Positions 53,976 through 62,231 of a stretch of DNA of 64,000 nucleotides are shown here, one piece after another. The position numbers and the translations under genes were made by a program. The notes beneath the pieces were generated by a model. That model searched no databases, had not been told where the DNA came from, and was given only the letters and a program-made list of their open reading frames with translations. How positions within the stretch are numbered: position 1 is the first letter of the stretch; each line of letters begins with the position of its first letter. The stretch is from Planctomycetia bacterium (GTDB lineage Bacteria > Planctomycetota > Brocadiia > Brocadiales > Brocadiaceae), in contig JABTVC010000001.1 in assembly GCA_015075005.1 (NCBI GenBank), positions 372,001 through 436,000 on the forward strand. The letters are read 5' to 3'.

Positions 53976-54893
53976 ATGATCAGCATATCCACACTCAAGA
54001 CGTTTGCGGATACTTTTTTGAATAGAGCAAAGGAATTTAAAAGAACGATCTATTTTTTTTCCCTGCGATTGTTTGTATTTGCCGCTATAATAGTTTTTAT
54101 CATCTGGGGAATGAAATCGGTTTGGTCCTCTCTGACAGACTTAAATATTTTCAAAGTAAGTCCTTCCACTTTCTCTTTCCATGCACCGTCCTGGATGAAT
54201 GAACATTTTTCTGATGATATAAAACAAATAGCAGCCTTGAACGAACACTATGGCATGTATGAGAATAATTTGACACAAAAAATAGCAGACGTGTATGAAA
54301 AGGTTGCTCTGGTTAAGAAAGTAGATTCGATCAAACGGGTTTTTCCTAATAAGCTAGCCATTAAACTTGTGCTTCGCAGGCCAGAAGCTATCGTTAAAAG
54401 TGGCAGCAGTACGTATCTTGTAGATGAAGAATCTGTATTGTTACCAAAAGAATATTACACATTGCAAAATGCAGAATATGATAGTCCTTGTATTCAAAGT
54501 AAAAAACTCACGAAATTCCCTTTCTACGGAAGCACATGGAATGATAAAGGCATTAAGGCTGGGGTAGCACTAGTGAAATTCCTCAGGGCGAATAATATTC
54601 ATAATCTTTTTAAGGTTGTGGCTGTTGACGTATCCAATGTGTGTAAAAGGCGATTTACCGGTAAAAGCGATATCATTTTATGGACGGAAAACAATACACA
54701 GATACGATGGGGATGTTCTCCTTTATGCAATGAACCAAATGAACTTTCCGATGAAGAGAAACTGCAAAACCTTTTAAGCATTGCAAAAACAGAAGGGACG
54801 AATCTGAAAAAGATGGAATATGTCGATGTCCGCTGGGATAAGCCCTTGGGTAAACGATGGACAGAGATTGATGATAAAACTGAAGAGCGTTAA
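53976..54893 (+). CDS. ftsQ: FtsQ/DivIB-like division protein
   Basis: A 305-residue bitopic protein with a cytoplasmic N-terminus, a membrane segment at about 28-48 (LRLFVFAAIIVFIIWGMK) and a periplasmic region. A POTRA-like segment ends with the conserved turn of FtsQ (DSIKRVFPNKLAIKLVLRRPEAIV), followed by YLVDEESVLLP and a beta domain with YVDVRWDKPLGKRW, near the usual end. The order ddl-ftsQ is as in many dcw clusters. ftsA and ftsZ, which should come next, are absent: the downstream 480 bases contain only a tRNA gene before gspD. Confidence 0.85.
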   Translation: MISISTLKTFADTFLNRAKEFKRTIYFFSLRLFVFAAIIVFIIWGMKSVWSSLTDLNIFKVSPSTFSFHAPSWMNEHFSDDIKQIAALNEHYGMYENNLTQKIADVYEKVALVKKVDSIKRVFPNKLAIKLVLRRPEAIVKSGSSTYLVDEESVLLPKEYYTLQNAEYDSPCIQSKKLTKFPFYGSTWNDKGIKAGVALVKFLRANNIHNLFKVVAVDVSNVCKRRFTGKSDIILWTENNTQIRWGCSPLCNEPNELSDEEKLQNLLSIAKTEGTNLKKMEYVDVRWDKPLGKRWTEIDDKTEER

Positions 54894-55049
54894 ATACTTT
54901 TATGGTACATTGAAGTTCTCCGCTTCCAAGTAACCTTTTTCTGCATAGTTATTTGACAAATCCTTGCATAGTATACTTTATTACAAAGAATTATCATTTC
55001 ATGATGTGTGTTATCCATGAAACATCTTTAGAAACGGATTAAAATTATT

Positions 55050-55077
55050 TTGACTTTTTAAGCTGTTGTGTTAATAT
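55050..55077 (+). promoter_or_regulatory. Candidate promoter for tRNA-Leu
   Basis: TTGACT (55050-55055) and TAATAT (55072-55077) with a 16-base spacer, about 50 bases before the tRNA gene. Otherwise 54894-55128 shows no gene. Confidence 0.4.
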
Positions 55078-55128
55078 TATTTTATTAAGTATTTAAGTCT
55101 TAATCAGATAGAATCAATTCCACGAAAA

Positions 55129-55214
55129 GCGGAAGTGGCGGAATCTGCAGACGCGCTAGTTTTAGGGGCTAGTGTCAATAAAACGACGTGGGGGTTCAAG
55201 TCCCCCCTTCCGCA
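55129..55214 (+). tRNA. tRNA-Leu (anticodon UAG)
   Basis: Acceptor arms GCGGAAG and CTTCCGC pair fully; D arm GCG...CGC; anticodon stem CTAGT/GCTAG with loop TTTAGGG giving anticodon TAG; long variable arm (GTCAATAAAACGAC), as expected for leucine; T arm GGGGG-TTCAAGT-CCCCC. Discriminator A at 55214, the CCA tail is not encoded. It reads CUA leucine codons, and other CUN codons by wobble. It sits between ftsQ and gspD. Confidence 0.97.
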
Positions 55215-55373
55215 TCATTCTGCGTTTGCCCACCAATAGTAATTAAGATCAGGCGTATAACATAAATATTTGGAAACTAATAGTAACTTCACTTCCTTGA
55301 TAATGCATATCATAAACAAGGGTCGGATGGTATTACTGTATGAAAAATTAACCCAGGTATGGGAGAATTGGTG

Positions 55374-57401
55374 ATGAGTAAATGCATGTTCCTGAGCGCA
55401 GTAGCGCTGGTGTTGTTTGCAAATGGGTGTAAAGAAACGCAGGTAAGGCAGTCTGATTTTATGCCATTTAAAACACCAGTCACTCTTTCTACCACAACTG
55501 AAGAAGTAGAAAGAAAGCCGTGGGAATTTGAAATATCTCCGAAAAAAGAGGTTCCGGAAGAGAAGAAAGAAGGAATTCCAGATGAATTTTTCTATAAAGA
55601 GGAGACTAAGAAGCCTGAACATTCCCTTCGTAAACCGGAATATACAGGAGAAAAAATTGATATTGCATTTAATTTCGATAATGCAGAATTAAAAGATGTT
55701 TTACAGATCGTATTAGGTGAAATTCTGAATGTGAATTATATTTTGGACAAACGTGTGGGGGGTACAATCAATCTCCATGCCACGGGACAGATCTATAAAG
55801 AAGAACTCATTTCCATGCTTAATGCCCTGTTGTATGTATATGATTTTGCGATCATGAAAGATGGTGATTTATATAGAATACTGCCCAAGGCAGAAACTCG
55901 CCCCGAGACAAATATTGTGGTTTATGGGGATAAAATTCCTCCGTACGATAAAAATATCATGATTCAGATAGTTCCCCTTCAGTATGAAAATCCGAAAAAT
56001 TTGAATGCAACGCTAAGACCCTTTATGACGAGTGTTGGGAATATTGTTACGCATAGTGATTCTCGCTATATTATAATCGTTGAAACCGCATCGAATATGG
56101 AAAAATTGCTTACCATAATAAAGACACTAGATGAGCCTTTTTTTGCTGGCAAGGCCATGAAATTCTATGATTTTAAATATGCCGATGGGAGAAATGTGGC
56201 GAAAGATCTCACTGCCCTGGCTCAATCGTTGGGTGCGAAAGCAGGTGCAGAGGGGGAACTGAGTTTCGTGCCATTTTCAGACTCAAATAAAATGTTGGTT
56301 GTTACGAAAATGCCGGAACTTTTGTCGAAAATTGACCTTTGGGTAAAAAACATTGACGTCCCTCCCTCAGAGTTGGAAGAGGACTCAAAGGTGTATGTCT
56401 ATAAAGTGCAACATCAAAAAGCCGAAACGATTGTACCTGTTCTCACACAAATTTATAGTGAAAAAATGGCTGCGCAGCCAAAGGTAGTGGGAAAGAAACA
56501 GCCAGAGGCAATGAAGGTTGTCGCTGATCCAAAAACCAACACTATTGTTGTGAAGGCATTGCCTACGGATTATCGAGCGATAAAATTGATTATAGAAGCT
56601 GTAGATGCTACTCCTCAGCAAGTATTTATTGAGGCGTTAATTCTCGAAGTGGTTCTTGATGATACTTTAGATTATGGGACACAGTGGCTATGGGATATGG
56701 GTAGTTTAAAGTTAGGTGGACTGCATGGCGTAAAAGGTGAAGTTTCAAGAACTGGAGGCAGGCCATTTATGCAGTATACAAAAGGTAATTTCGAAATTCT
56801 GATCGATATCATTGCAACAAATAAAAATACAAAGGTATTGTCAGCGCCACATCTCCTTGTGCGAGATGAACAGCCGGCACATATTCAGGTTGGCGAAGAA
56901 GTGCCTATTAAAACTTCCTCTGGCCAACAGCAAGGAAGTACGGTTACTTTTGAACAGGTACAATATCGGGACACCGGCGTCATCCTTACGGTGACCCCCC
57001 ATATTGCTGAAAATGATTTTATCACACTCGATGTAAAACAAGAAGTAAGCAATGTAAACAGAACATTGACACAACAAAGTAATCCTACATTCACGACTCG
57101 ACAGGCAGAGACTTCTCTTGTGATAAAGAGTGGTCATACGATAAGCCTGGGTGGTATAATCCAACAAAACGACGAGAAGTCTATAGACAAAATACCATTT
57201 TTAGGCGACATTCCTTTTTTGGGAAATTTATTTAAATCTACCTCTATTATTAATAAAAGAACAGAGTTGATAATGTTAATAACCCCATATATCGCAAATA
57301 ATGCCGAAGAAGCAGATTCGTTAACCAATGCCTTCCAGAAAAAGTTAAAGGAAATAGAACCTCTGATAACACAAAGGGTAGACGAAGTTGGAAAATACTA
57401 A
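55374..57401 (+). CDS. gspD: Type II secretion system secretin GspD
   Basis: Forms the outer-membrane channel of a type II secretion (or type IV pilus-like) machine. ATG 55374 gives a short signal with a lipobox-like FANGC (Cys19), suggesting a lipoprotein secretin. Residues from about 90 form N0/N1 domains (IDIAFNFDNAELKDVLQIVLGEI, RVGGTINLHATGQI); further ring-building repeats follow, then the secretin domain with QVFIEALILEVVLDD, VLSAPHLLVRDEQPAHIQVGEEVPI and YRDTGVILTVTPHI, and the tail FLGDIPFLGNLFKSTS. About 675 residues, normal. First gene of a tightly packed operon. Confidence 0.92.
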   Translation: MSKCMFLSAVALVLFANGCKETQVRQSDFMPFKTPVTLSTTTEEVERKPWEFEISPKKEVPEEKKEGIPDEFFYKEETKKPEHSLRKPEYTGEKIDIAFNFDNAELKDVLQIVLGEILNVNYILDKRVGGTINLHATGQIYKEELISMLNALLYVYDFAIMKDGDLYRILPKAETRPETNIVVYGDKIPPYDKNIMIQIVPLQYENPKNLNATLRPFMTSVGNIVTHSDSRYIIIVETASNMEKLLTIIKTLDEPFFAGKAMKFYDFKYADGRNVAKDLTALAQSLGAKAGAEGELSFVPFSDSNKMLVVTKMPELLSKIDLWVKNIDVPPSELEEDSKVYVYKVQHQKAETIVPVLTQIYSEKMAAQPKVVGKKQPEAMKVVADPKTNTIVVKALPTDYRAIKLIIEAVDATPQQVFIEALILEVVLDDTLDYGTQWLWDMGSLKLGGLHGVKGEVSRTGGRPFMQYTKGNFEILIDIIATNKNTKVLSAPHLLVRDEQPAHIQVGEEVPIKTSSGQQQGSTVTFEQVQYRDTGVILTVTPHIAENDFITLDVKQEVSNVNRTLTQQSNPTFTTRQAETSLVIKSGHTISLGGIIQQNDEKSIDKIPFLGDIPFLGNLFKSTSIINKRTELIMLITPYIANNAEEADSLTNAFQKKLKEIEPLITQRVDEVGKY

Positions 57402-57876
57402 TACCAGGAATACGAATAAAAATGGATTCACAATCCTGGAGGTTATGGTCTCGTTAGCCATAGTGGGAATTTCTATCGGAATTTTTTTTAGTTTAATCGG
57501 TACTTCATCACGGTTAAGAGAAAAAATTGATAGACATGCGGAATTATTGCTTCTTGCCAGGACTAAAACGGAAGAGGCTTTGCTCGGGATATTGGGGGAA
57601 AAAAAGGTAATGGGAAATGAGGGAAAAACTTTCGAAGGCATAACAAAGGATGGGGTGCCGTGGCGGGTATCAGAAGTAGACAAATATAAAGAAGCAAAGG
57701 AGAAAATCAGTTTGAATATGAACCATGCCGATGAAGACCTCGTAGAACTTCCACCAAAAGGAACCATGTTGCTGAATACATCTGTGGGTGGAATAAGTAT
57801 TGAAACGATTTTTTTCTCCGGGGAACCCGAAGGAGAAGATAACGGGGCGGAGGAGGAGGAGACAACATCAGACTAG
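57388..57876 (+). CDS. gspI: Type II secretion minor pseudopilin, GspI-like
   Basis: A prepilin-like protein of 162 residues. Residues 12-35 are the class III signal: KNG, then FTILEVMVSLAIVGISIGIFF, with cleavage expected after Gly13 and Glu at +5. The C-terminal region is acidic (EPEGEDNGAEEEETTSD). It starts with TTG 57388 inside the gspD end (14-base overlap) and is followed by a repeat insertion and the next pseudopilin gene. The order D-I-J-K-L-M is that of classical type II loci. Processing would need a prepilin peptidase encoded elsewhere. Confidence 0.8.
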   Translation: MENTNTRNTNKNGFTILEVMVSLAIVGISIGIFFSLIGTSSRLREKIDRHAELLLLARTKTEEALLGILGEKKVMGNEGKTFEGITKDGVPWRVSEVDKYKEAKEKISLNMNHADEDLVELPPKGTMLLNTSVGGISIETIFFSGEPEGEDNGAEEEETTSD

Positions 57877-57880
57877 CATC

Positions 57881-57975
57881 GCGTTTCGTTGAAATGTATA
57901 CACAAACAATTGTCATTGCGAGGAGTGGAGCTACGAAGCAATCTCTTGTTCGAAAAAGACTTAAGATTGCTTCGC
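57881..57975. repeat. Dispersed palindromic repeat spanning the gspJ start
   Basis: GCGTTTCGTTGAAATGTATA and TGTCATTGCGAGGAGTGGAG, then ACGAAGCAATCTCTTGTTC and GACTTAAGATTGCTTCGCT, nearly identical to 13036-13130. The final inverted end (CTCGCAATGACA) is missing here, so the copy is truncated where the pseudopilin signal begins. Confidence 0.85.
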
Positions 57976-58730
57976 TAAAGAAAGAAGGTTTTACCTTATT
58001 TGAATTACTCATAGCCATGGTTATTGGTACTGTTTTAATAATGGCTGGTACATATGCAATACGAATAGGTTTGTTTTCTATGGAGAGGGGAGAAACATGG
58101 TTTAACGAATCGACAAAGGAAAAGGCTGCTTATGATTTCTTCTGGCAGCAAACTTCCGCACTGCATATCCAGAATGTCCAACATAAGAATGCTATGGAGA
58201 CTGAGGGTATCAAAAAGTCTAAAAAAAAGAAAACTATTTACTTCCTGGGGGATAATGACTTTCTTACCTTTGTGTCACCTCTTTCTTTTGCAAGACATTA
58301 TGGTCAGGGATTCGTGATTGCCAATTATAAAGTTAAAATAAACGACAAGGGTTTATGGGATCTCATATACGCAGAACTTAGGGTTAACTCCGCTGTATTG
58401 ATTAAATTATCTGAAGAATCGGAAAGTCGTTTAAGCGCAGATAAGGATTATACCGTATTTCTCAGGGATTGTGATAAGATATCGTTTTCTTACCTTGGTA
58501 CAGTGGCTGAAAAGGAGGATAATGAAGGAGATGTTGACGGTGAAGAGGAAAAAACAGCCGATAAGAAAGGCGACTTACTGTCGAAGATTCAAAGTGCTGA
58601 TGTTATAGAAGGTACGGATTTACAATGGAAAGAAAAAACAAAGGAGAAAGTCCCTCTTGCAATAAAATTGCTGGTATCAAAATACGGAAAGGAACAAGAA
58701 CTTATATCACCAATCATGGTTATGTACTGA
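57894..58730 (+). CDS. gspJ: Type II secretion minor pseudopilin, GspJ-like, with repeat-derived N-terminus
   Basis: A 278-residue pseudopilin. The type III signal is KKEG followed by FTLFELLIAMVIGTVLIMAG (Gly32/Phe33 site, Glu at +5). The preceding 32 residues (starting MYTQTIVIARSGATKQS) are encoded by the dispersed repeat that also occurs at 13036, so ordinary leader codons were replaced. No closer in-frame ATG, GTG or TTG is present downstream of ATG 57894. The periplasmic part has the usual GspJ features (YFLGDNDFLTFVSPLSF). The last 106 bases overlap gspK in another frame. Confidence 0.8.
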   Translation: MYTQTIVIARSGATKQSLVRKRLKIASLKKEGFTLFELLIAMVIGTVLIMAGTYAIRIGLFSMERGETWFNESTKEKAAYDFFWQQTSALHIQNVQHKNAMETEGIKKSKKKKTIYFLGDNDFLTFVSPLSFARHYGQGFVIANYKVKINDKGLWDLIYAELRVNSAVLIKLSEESESRLSADKDYTVFLRDCDKISFSYLGTVAEKEDNEGDVDGEEEKTADKKGDLLSKIQSADVIEGTDLQWKEKTKEKVPLAIKLLVSKYGKEQELISPIMVMY

Positions 58731-59692
58731 TTTTTAGCCTCTGGGCAATAGTAATTTTTGGTTTTATAGCAGTAAGTTTTACCCGTAATACCACTATTGC
58801 TATTAAAACGGAAATTACCTTTACTGAGCGTGTAAAGAATATATATGCGGCACGCGGAGCCTGTATTTATGCGATACAAAAACTGTTACAGTCAGGGGAA
58901 CAGGGAAAAAATATGAAGAGTGGTAATGTCCCAAGGCTAAAAAACAAGAGGGATGCAAACACTCATAAAAAAGATCAAAATAGAAACAGAAATTCCTGGG
59001 TGCCAAGTAATAGCTCATATTCATTGCAGATAGGCAATAGAAATTGTGAAGTGTCTATCAGCGATGAAAGTGGAAAAATAAACGTAAATAAAATAACCGA
59101 TGATACAAGGGCGAATTTTATTAAATTTCTCACTGCTTATAAACTGGAGGAGCTTGTTGCAGAAACGATAACTGATTCCATACTCGATTGGTTGGATGAC
59201 GATGATTTGCACCATATAAATGGTGCAGAAAAAGACTTTTATGCCACATTACCGGAACCATATGAACCGAAAAATGGGCTGTTTGAGTCTCTTGAGGAAC
59301 TGACCTTAGTAAAGGGGATTACTCCTCAAATATTTGAAATGCTGCGGGATCATTTGACAATTTATGGATCAGGTAAGGTCAATGTTAATTTTGCCTCGAA
59401 GGAAGTTCTTCTTTCCGTGCACACGCTTACTGATGAAATGGCACATGCAATAATTCGTTTGAGGACAAAACAGGGAAGAATTAAAAAACTTGATGCTTTA
59501 AAAGAGACATTCAGGCATTTTGGCATTATCGGTAAGGATTATGAAAAGGTTATGAATTATTTAACACTAGATGATTCAAACTATATAACAATCAATTCAA
59601 TTGTTTCTTCGGGGAAAATAAAAAACTCATATAAGCTGCTGGTTCTAAAGGGTGTAGGAAATTGTAAAATTCTTGCAGCGTATCCTGAATAA
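58625..59692 (+). CDS. gspK: Type II secretion minor pseudopilin GspK-like
   Basis: Tip pseudopilin of 355 residues. The signal is ITNHG then YVLIFSLWAIVIFGFIAVSF (cleavage expected after Gly32); members of this subgroup lack the usual Glu+5, as seems the case here. The globular part has VSISDESGKINVNKI, ILDWLDDDDLHHINGAE and GSGKVNVNFASKEVLLSV, typical GspK/SAM-like segments. ATG 58625 is the only available start, giving a long leader and a 106-base overlap with gspJ. This is unusual and suggests coupling of the two minor pseudopilins. Confidence 0.85.
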   Translation: MERKNKGESPSCNKIAGIKIRKGTRTYITNHGYVLIFSLWAIVIFGFIAVSFTRNTTIAIKTEITFTERVKNIYAARGACIYAIQKLLQSGEQGKNMKSGNVPRLKNKRDANTHKKDQNRNRNSWVPSNSSYSLQIGNRNCEVSISDESGKINVNKITDDTRANFIKFLTAYKLEELVAETITDSILDWLDDDDLHHINGAEKDFYATLPEPYEPKNGLFESLEELTLVKGITPQIFEMLRDHLTIYGSGKVNVNFASKEVLLSVHTLTDEMAHAIIRLRTKQGRIKKLDALKETFRHFGIIGKDYEKVMNYLTLDDSNYITINSIVSSGKIKNSYKLLVLKGVGNCKILAAYPE

Positions 59693-59712
59693 ATTTAATA
59701 AATTCTGTAATT

Positions 59713-60978
59713 ATGAAAAAGATACCTTTTGTCGGTATGTTTTCCCAAAGTGCAATGGGCTTATCTATCTGTGAGAACGATCTGATTATAACGGTTGTTT
59801 GTAAAAAGCTGGTTAAATATTCGCATGAGACATTCAGGATCAAAGATTTTATGTTCAAGGACGTTCAGCTATTAAAACATGCAATGCTGCAGAGAGGAAA
59901 TTTTGTGGGAGAGATTATTCTTTCATTGCCCAGGGAACTAGCCATTGTCAGAGAAATCGACTATCCGCATGCGAATCTGAAAGAATTAAGGGAAGCACTT
60001 ACGTATCAATTGGATAGTTTTATTCCTTTCAGTAATGAAGATGTTTATTTTGATATTCATTCATTATCTCAGAACAGGTACGATACAAAAGTTCTCATTG
60101 TTGCAGTGAAAAAGGCGGAACTTGATAATATATTGTTGAGATTACAGGCTGTTGAAATTATTCCCACACGGGTTATTATTTCTCCCTTTGCATTCCTTCC
60201 TATTCTGGCAGAAAAAAAGGGCTCTATTGTTTTAGTTAATAAAAGTGAAAAGAATTACAGTTATAACAGGTTTGAGAATAACCATCTGGTGGTGTCTTCA
60301 ATTGTGAAAACAGAGGGAGAATTAATTAACCAGATCAAAACACATCTTCCGGACGAAGTCCTTTTGGCAAACGCCATCGATGGTTTTTCGCCAGATGAAT
60401 GTAAAGTCCCTTCTCAATTATTGGATGAATATTTAGAATCGTATGGAAGTGCACTGTACGGTTTATCGGAATATTCGTGTAATCTGAGCCTTATTAGTTC
60501 GTCAAGAAAGCGACTTAATGCACAGATGGTTTTACTGTGTTTTTTAATAGGTTTCCTGGTATGCTTTATATTTCTTATTCCTTATATTCAAAAGACAAAC
60601 AATCTGTCAATTTTAAAAACGATAGATACTCAGATTAAATCGATTAAAAAGGATGTTTCTGTTGTAGAAAAACTCCAGGATCAAATTGCAATACTGGATA
60701 AGGCTGTTAATAAAGTTAATGAAATAAAGGAAATCTACATTCCAAGAATTGATGTAATTCTCGAATTGGCAAAAGTGCTGCCTAGTGACGCATGGGTAAA
60801 GGCAATTACAATCGTAGATAATACCTTTGAAGTAGAAGGTGATGCAGTGTCTTCAACTAATTTAATCCCGATATTAGAAAATTCACCACATTTTTCAGGG
60901 GTAGGGTTAGTTTCCCCTGTTACAAAGACACAAAGTGGCAGAGAAAAATATAGAATAAGAGGGAACATTAAAAAATAA
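59713..60978 (+). CDS. gspL: Type II secretion protein GspL-like (PilM/PilN-type)
   Basis: A 421-residue inner-membrane assembly protein. Residues 1-255 form an actin-like ATPase fold as in PilM/GspL (IILSLPRELAIVREIDYPHANLKEL and ALTYQLDSFIPFSNEDVYFDI, a conserved PilM signature). One membrane segment lies at about 275-295 (MVLLCFLIGFLVCFIFLIPYI). The periplasmic part is coiled coil plus a PilN-like fold with LAKVLPSDAWVKAITI. Thus it is a fused PilM-PilN form, which is the definition of GspL. Upstream spacing of 20 bases to gspK. Confidence 0.8.
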   Translation: MKKIPFVGMFSQSAMGLSICENDLIITVVCKKLVKYSHETFRIKDFMFKDVQLLKHAMLQRGNFVGEIILSLPRELAIVREIDYPHANLKELREALTYQLDSFIPFSNEDVYFDIHSLSQNRYDTKVLIVAVKKAELDNILLRLQAVEIIPTRVIISPFAFLPILAEKKGSIVLVNKSEKNYSYNRFENNHLVVSSIVKTEGELINQIKTHLPDEVLLANAIDGFSPDECKVPSQLLDEYLESYGSALYGLSEYSCNLSLISSSRKRLNAQMVLLCFLIGFLVCFIFLIPYIQKTNNLSILKTIDTQIKSIKKDVSVVEKLQDQIAILDKAVNKVNEIKEIYIPRIDVILELAKVLPSDAWVKAITIVDNTFEVEGDAVSSTNLIPILENSPHFSGVGLVSPVTKTQSGREKYRIRGNIKK

Positions 60979-60984
60979 TAGACT

Positions 60985-61587
60985 ATGGGGAAATTCTTAG
61001 AACTTTTTAATAAATTTAAGATGAGGGAGCGGATGCTTTTGATTACGGCGACTCTAGTCTTCCTCTATATAGGCATTGATAGGGTTGCAGTTGCTCCATT
61101 TTTTAAGTCGATTGATGAAACGAAAGAGAGATTAGAAATACAAAAACAACTTCTGAAAAAATATTATTCGTTTGTAGCCAATAAAAAGCAGTACGAGTCC
61201 AGATTGATTTATCTTGACCAATATTATACGAAATTTCAAGAAAAATTCCTGTCCGAGGAAACAGAAGAGCTTGCCTCGGCAAAATTACAGGAAATGATAA
61301 ATATTTTGGCTACCAAAAATGGACTCGTTGTGTCGAGGAGTACGGCTTTAAAAAAGGAGATTATCAACAAGAAACCATATCTTATTGGATTATCAATCAA
61401 TTTCGAACTGAGTGATTTGGATAATTCTCAAAAACTACAGAATTTTTTATATGACATAGAGTATAACAACGACAAGATGCTTTTTCTCGACAATCTAAAA
61501 ATAAAAACCATAGGGTTAAATGTGGTAAAGGGTGCAACTGTTTCTTCTACCTTGACGGCCATTGCCTCGATACAAAAGAAGTTATGA
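60985..61587 (+). CDS. gspM: Type II secretion protein GspM/PilO-like
   Basis: A 200-residue bitopic protein with a membrane segment at about 18-36 (MLLITATLVFLYIGIDRVAV), a coiled coil (SIDETKERLEIQKQLLKKYYSF) and a ferredoxin-like periplasmic domain (LIGLSINFELSDLDNSQKLQNFLYDIE), as in GspM or PilO. It starts 6 bases after gspL and overlaps the next gene by 4 bases (ATGA), so it is translationally coupled. Name by position and topology; similarity is weak. Confidence 0.75.
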   Translation: MGKFLELFNKFKMRERMLLITATLVFLYIGIDRVAVAPFFKSIDETKERLEIQKQLLKKYYSFVANKKQYESRLIYLDQYYTKFQEKFLSEETEELASAKLQEMINILATKNGLVVSRSTALKKEIINKKPYLIGLSINFELSDLDNSQKLQNFLYDIEYNNDKMLFLDNLKIKTIGLNVVKGATVSSTLTAIASIQKKL

Positions 61588-62225
61588 CGCCTATGAATCC
61601 CGTTGGTATGAATGCAAAAGCAATGTGGTTTGCTCTGGATACTTTTAGGAAAAGGGTAAAGCAATGGAAGCATTATTTGCCTGTTATAAATCTTGTTTTG
61701 TTCATAGGTGCAGTCAGTCTTGCAGGTATTTGTGTGTTGTTAGTATATTACCCGCCTGAAAATACTATAAAACCAGAAAAGTACGTAAAGGAAATTCCCG
61801 AGAAGAACAATGTGTTGCCACCTTTGGACACAGATAATAAAGCAATAAACAATTATGAGCTTATATTGTCAAATAACCCGTTTTCTCCAAATCGTAATGC
61901 TTGGGCGCAGCCGGAAACGAAGACTGGTTCCAAACGTTATGAAGAAGAGGTCTCTCAAGGCATTCCACAACCCATAGAAAACCAACCGAAACCAAGAGGG
62001 ACGCCTAAAAAGATAACGTTGCGGGGCATCCTGATTCTTGGGAATACCAAAAAAGCCTTAATAGAAAATCCTGATCAAACCGTAAACAAGAAACCTTTCA
62101 TCTTCATCGAAGAAGGCGATGAGATTGTGGAGTATAAGGTAAAAAATATTGAACCTGATCAAATTAAACTTGACTGGTATGGTGAAGAACAGGTAGTTGT
62201 GATGAGATCGAATATTAAAAAATAG
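61584..62225 (+). CDS. Type II secretion protein GspC/PilP-like
   Basis: A 213-residue protein with one membrane segment at about 31-55 (LPVINLVLFIGAVSLAGICVLLVYY), a proline-rich linker and a C-terminal HR-like beta domain (KKITLRGILILGNTKKALIENP, FIFIEEGDEIVEYKVKNIEPDQI, KLDWYGEEQVVVM). This is the layout of GspC/PilP, which connects the inner-membrane platform with the secretin. It starts within the gspM stop (ATGA) and precedes gspF by 6 bases. Position at the end of the operon rather than the front is unusual for GspC. Confidence 0.7.
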   Translation: MTPMNPVGMNAKAMWFALDTFRKRVKQWKHYLPVINLVLFIGAVSLAGICVLLVYYPPENTIKPEKYVKEIPEKNNVLPPLDTDNKAINNYELILSNNPFSPNRNAWAQPETKTGSKRYEEEVSQGIPQPIENQPKPRGTPKKITLRGILILGNTKKALIENPDQTVNKKPFIFIEEGDEIVEYKVKNIEPDQIKLDWYGEEQVVVMRSNIKK

Positions 62226-62231
62226 CCGTTT

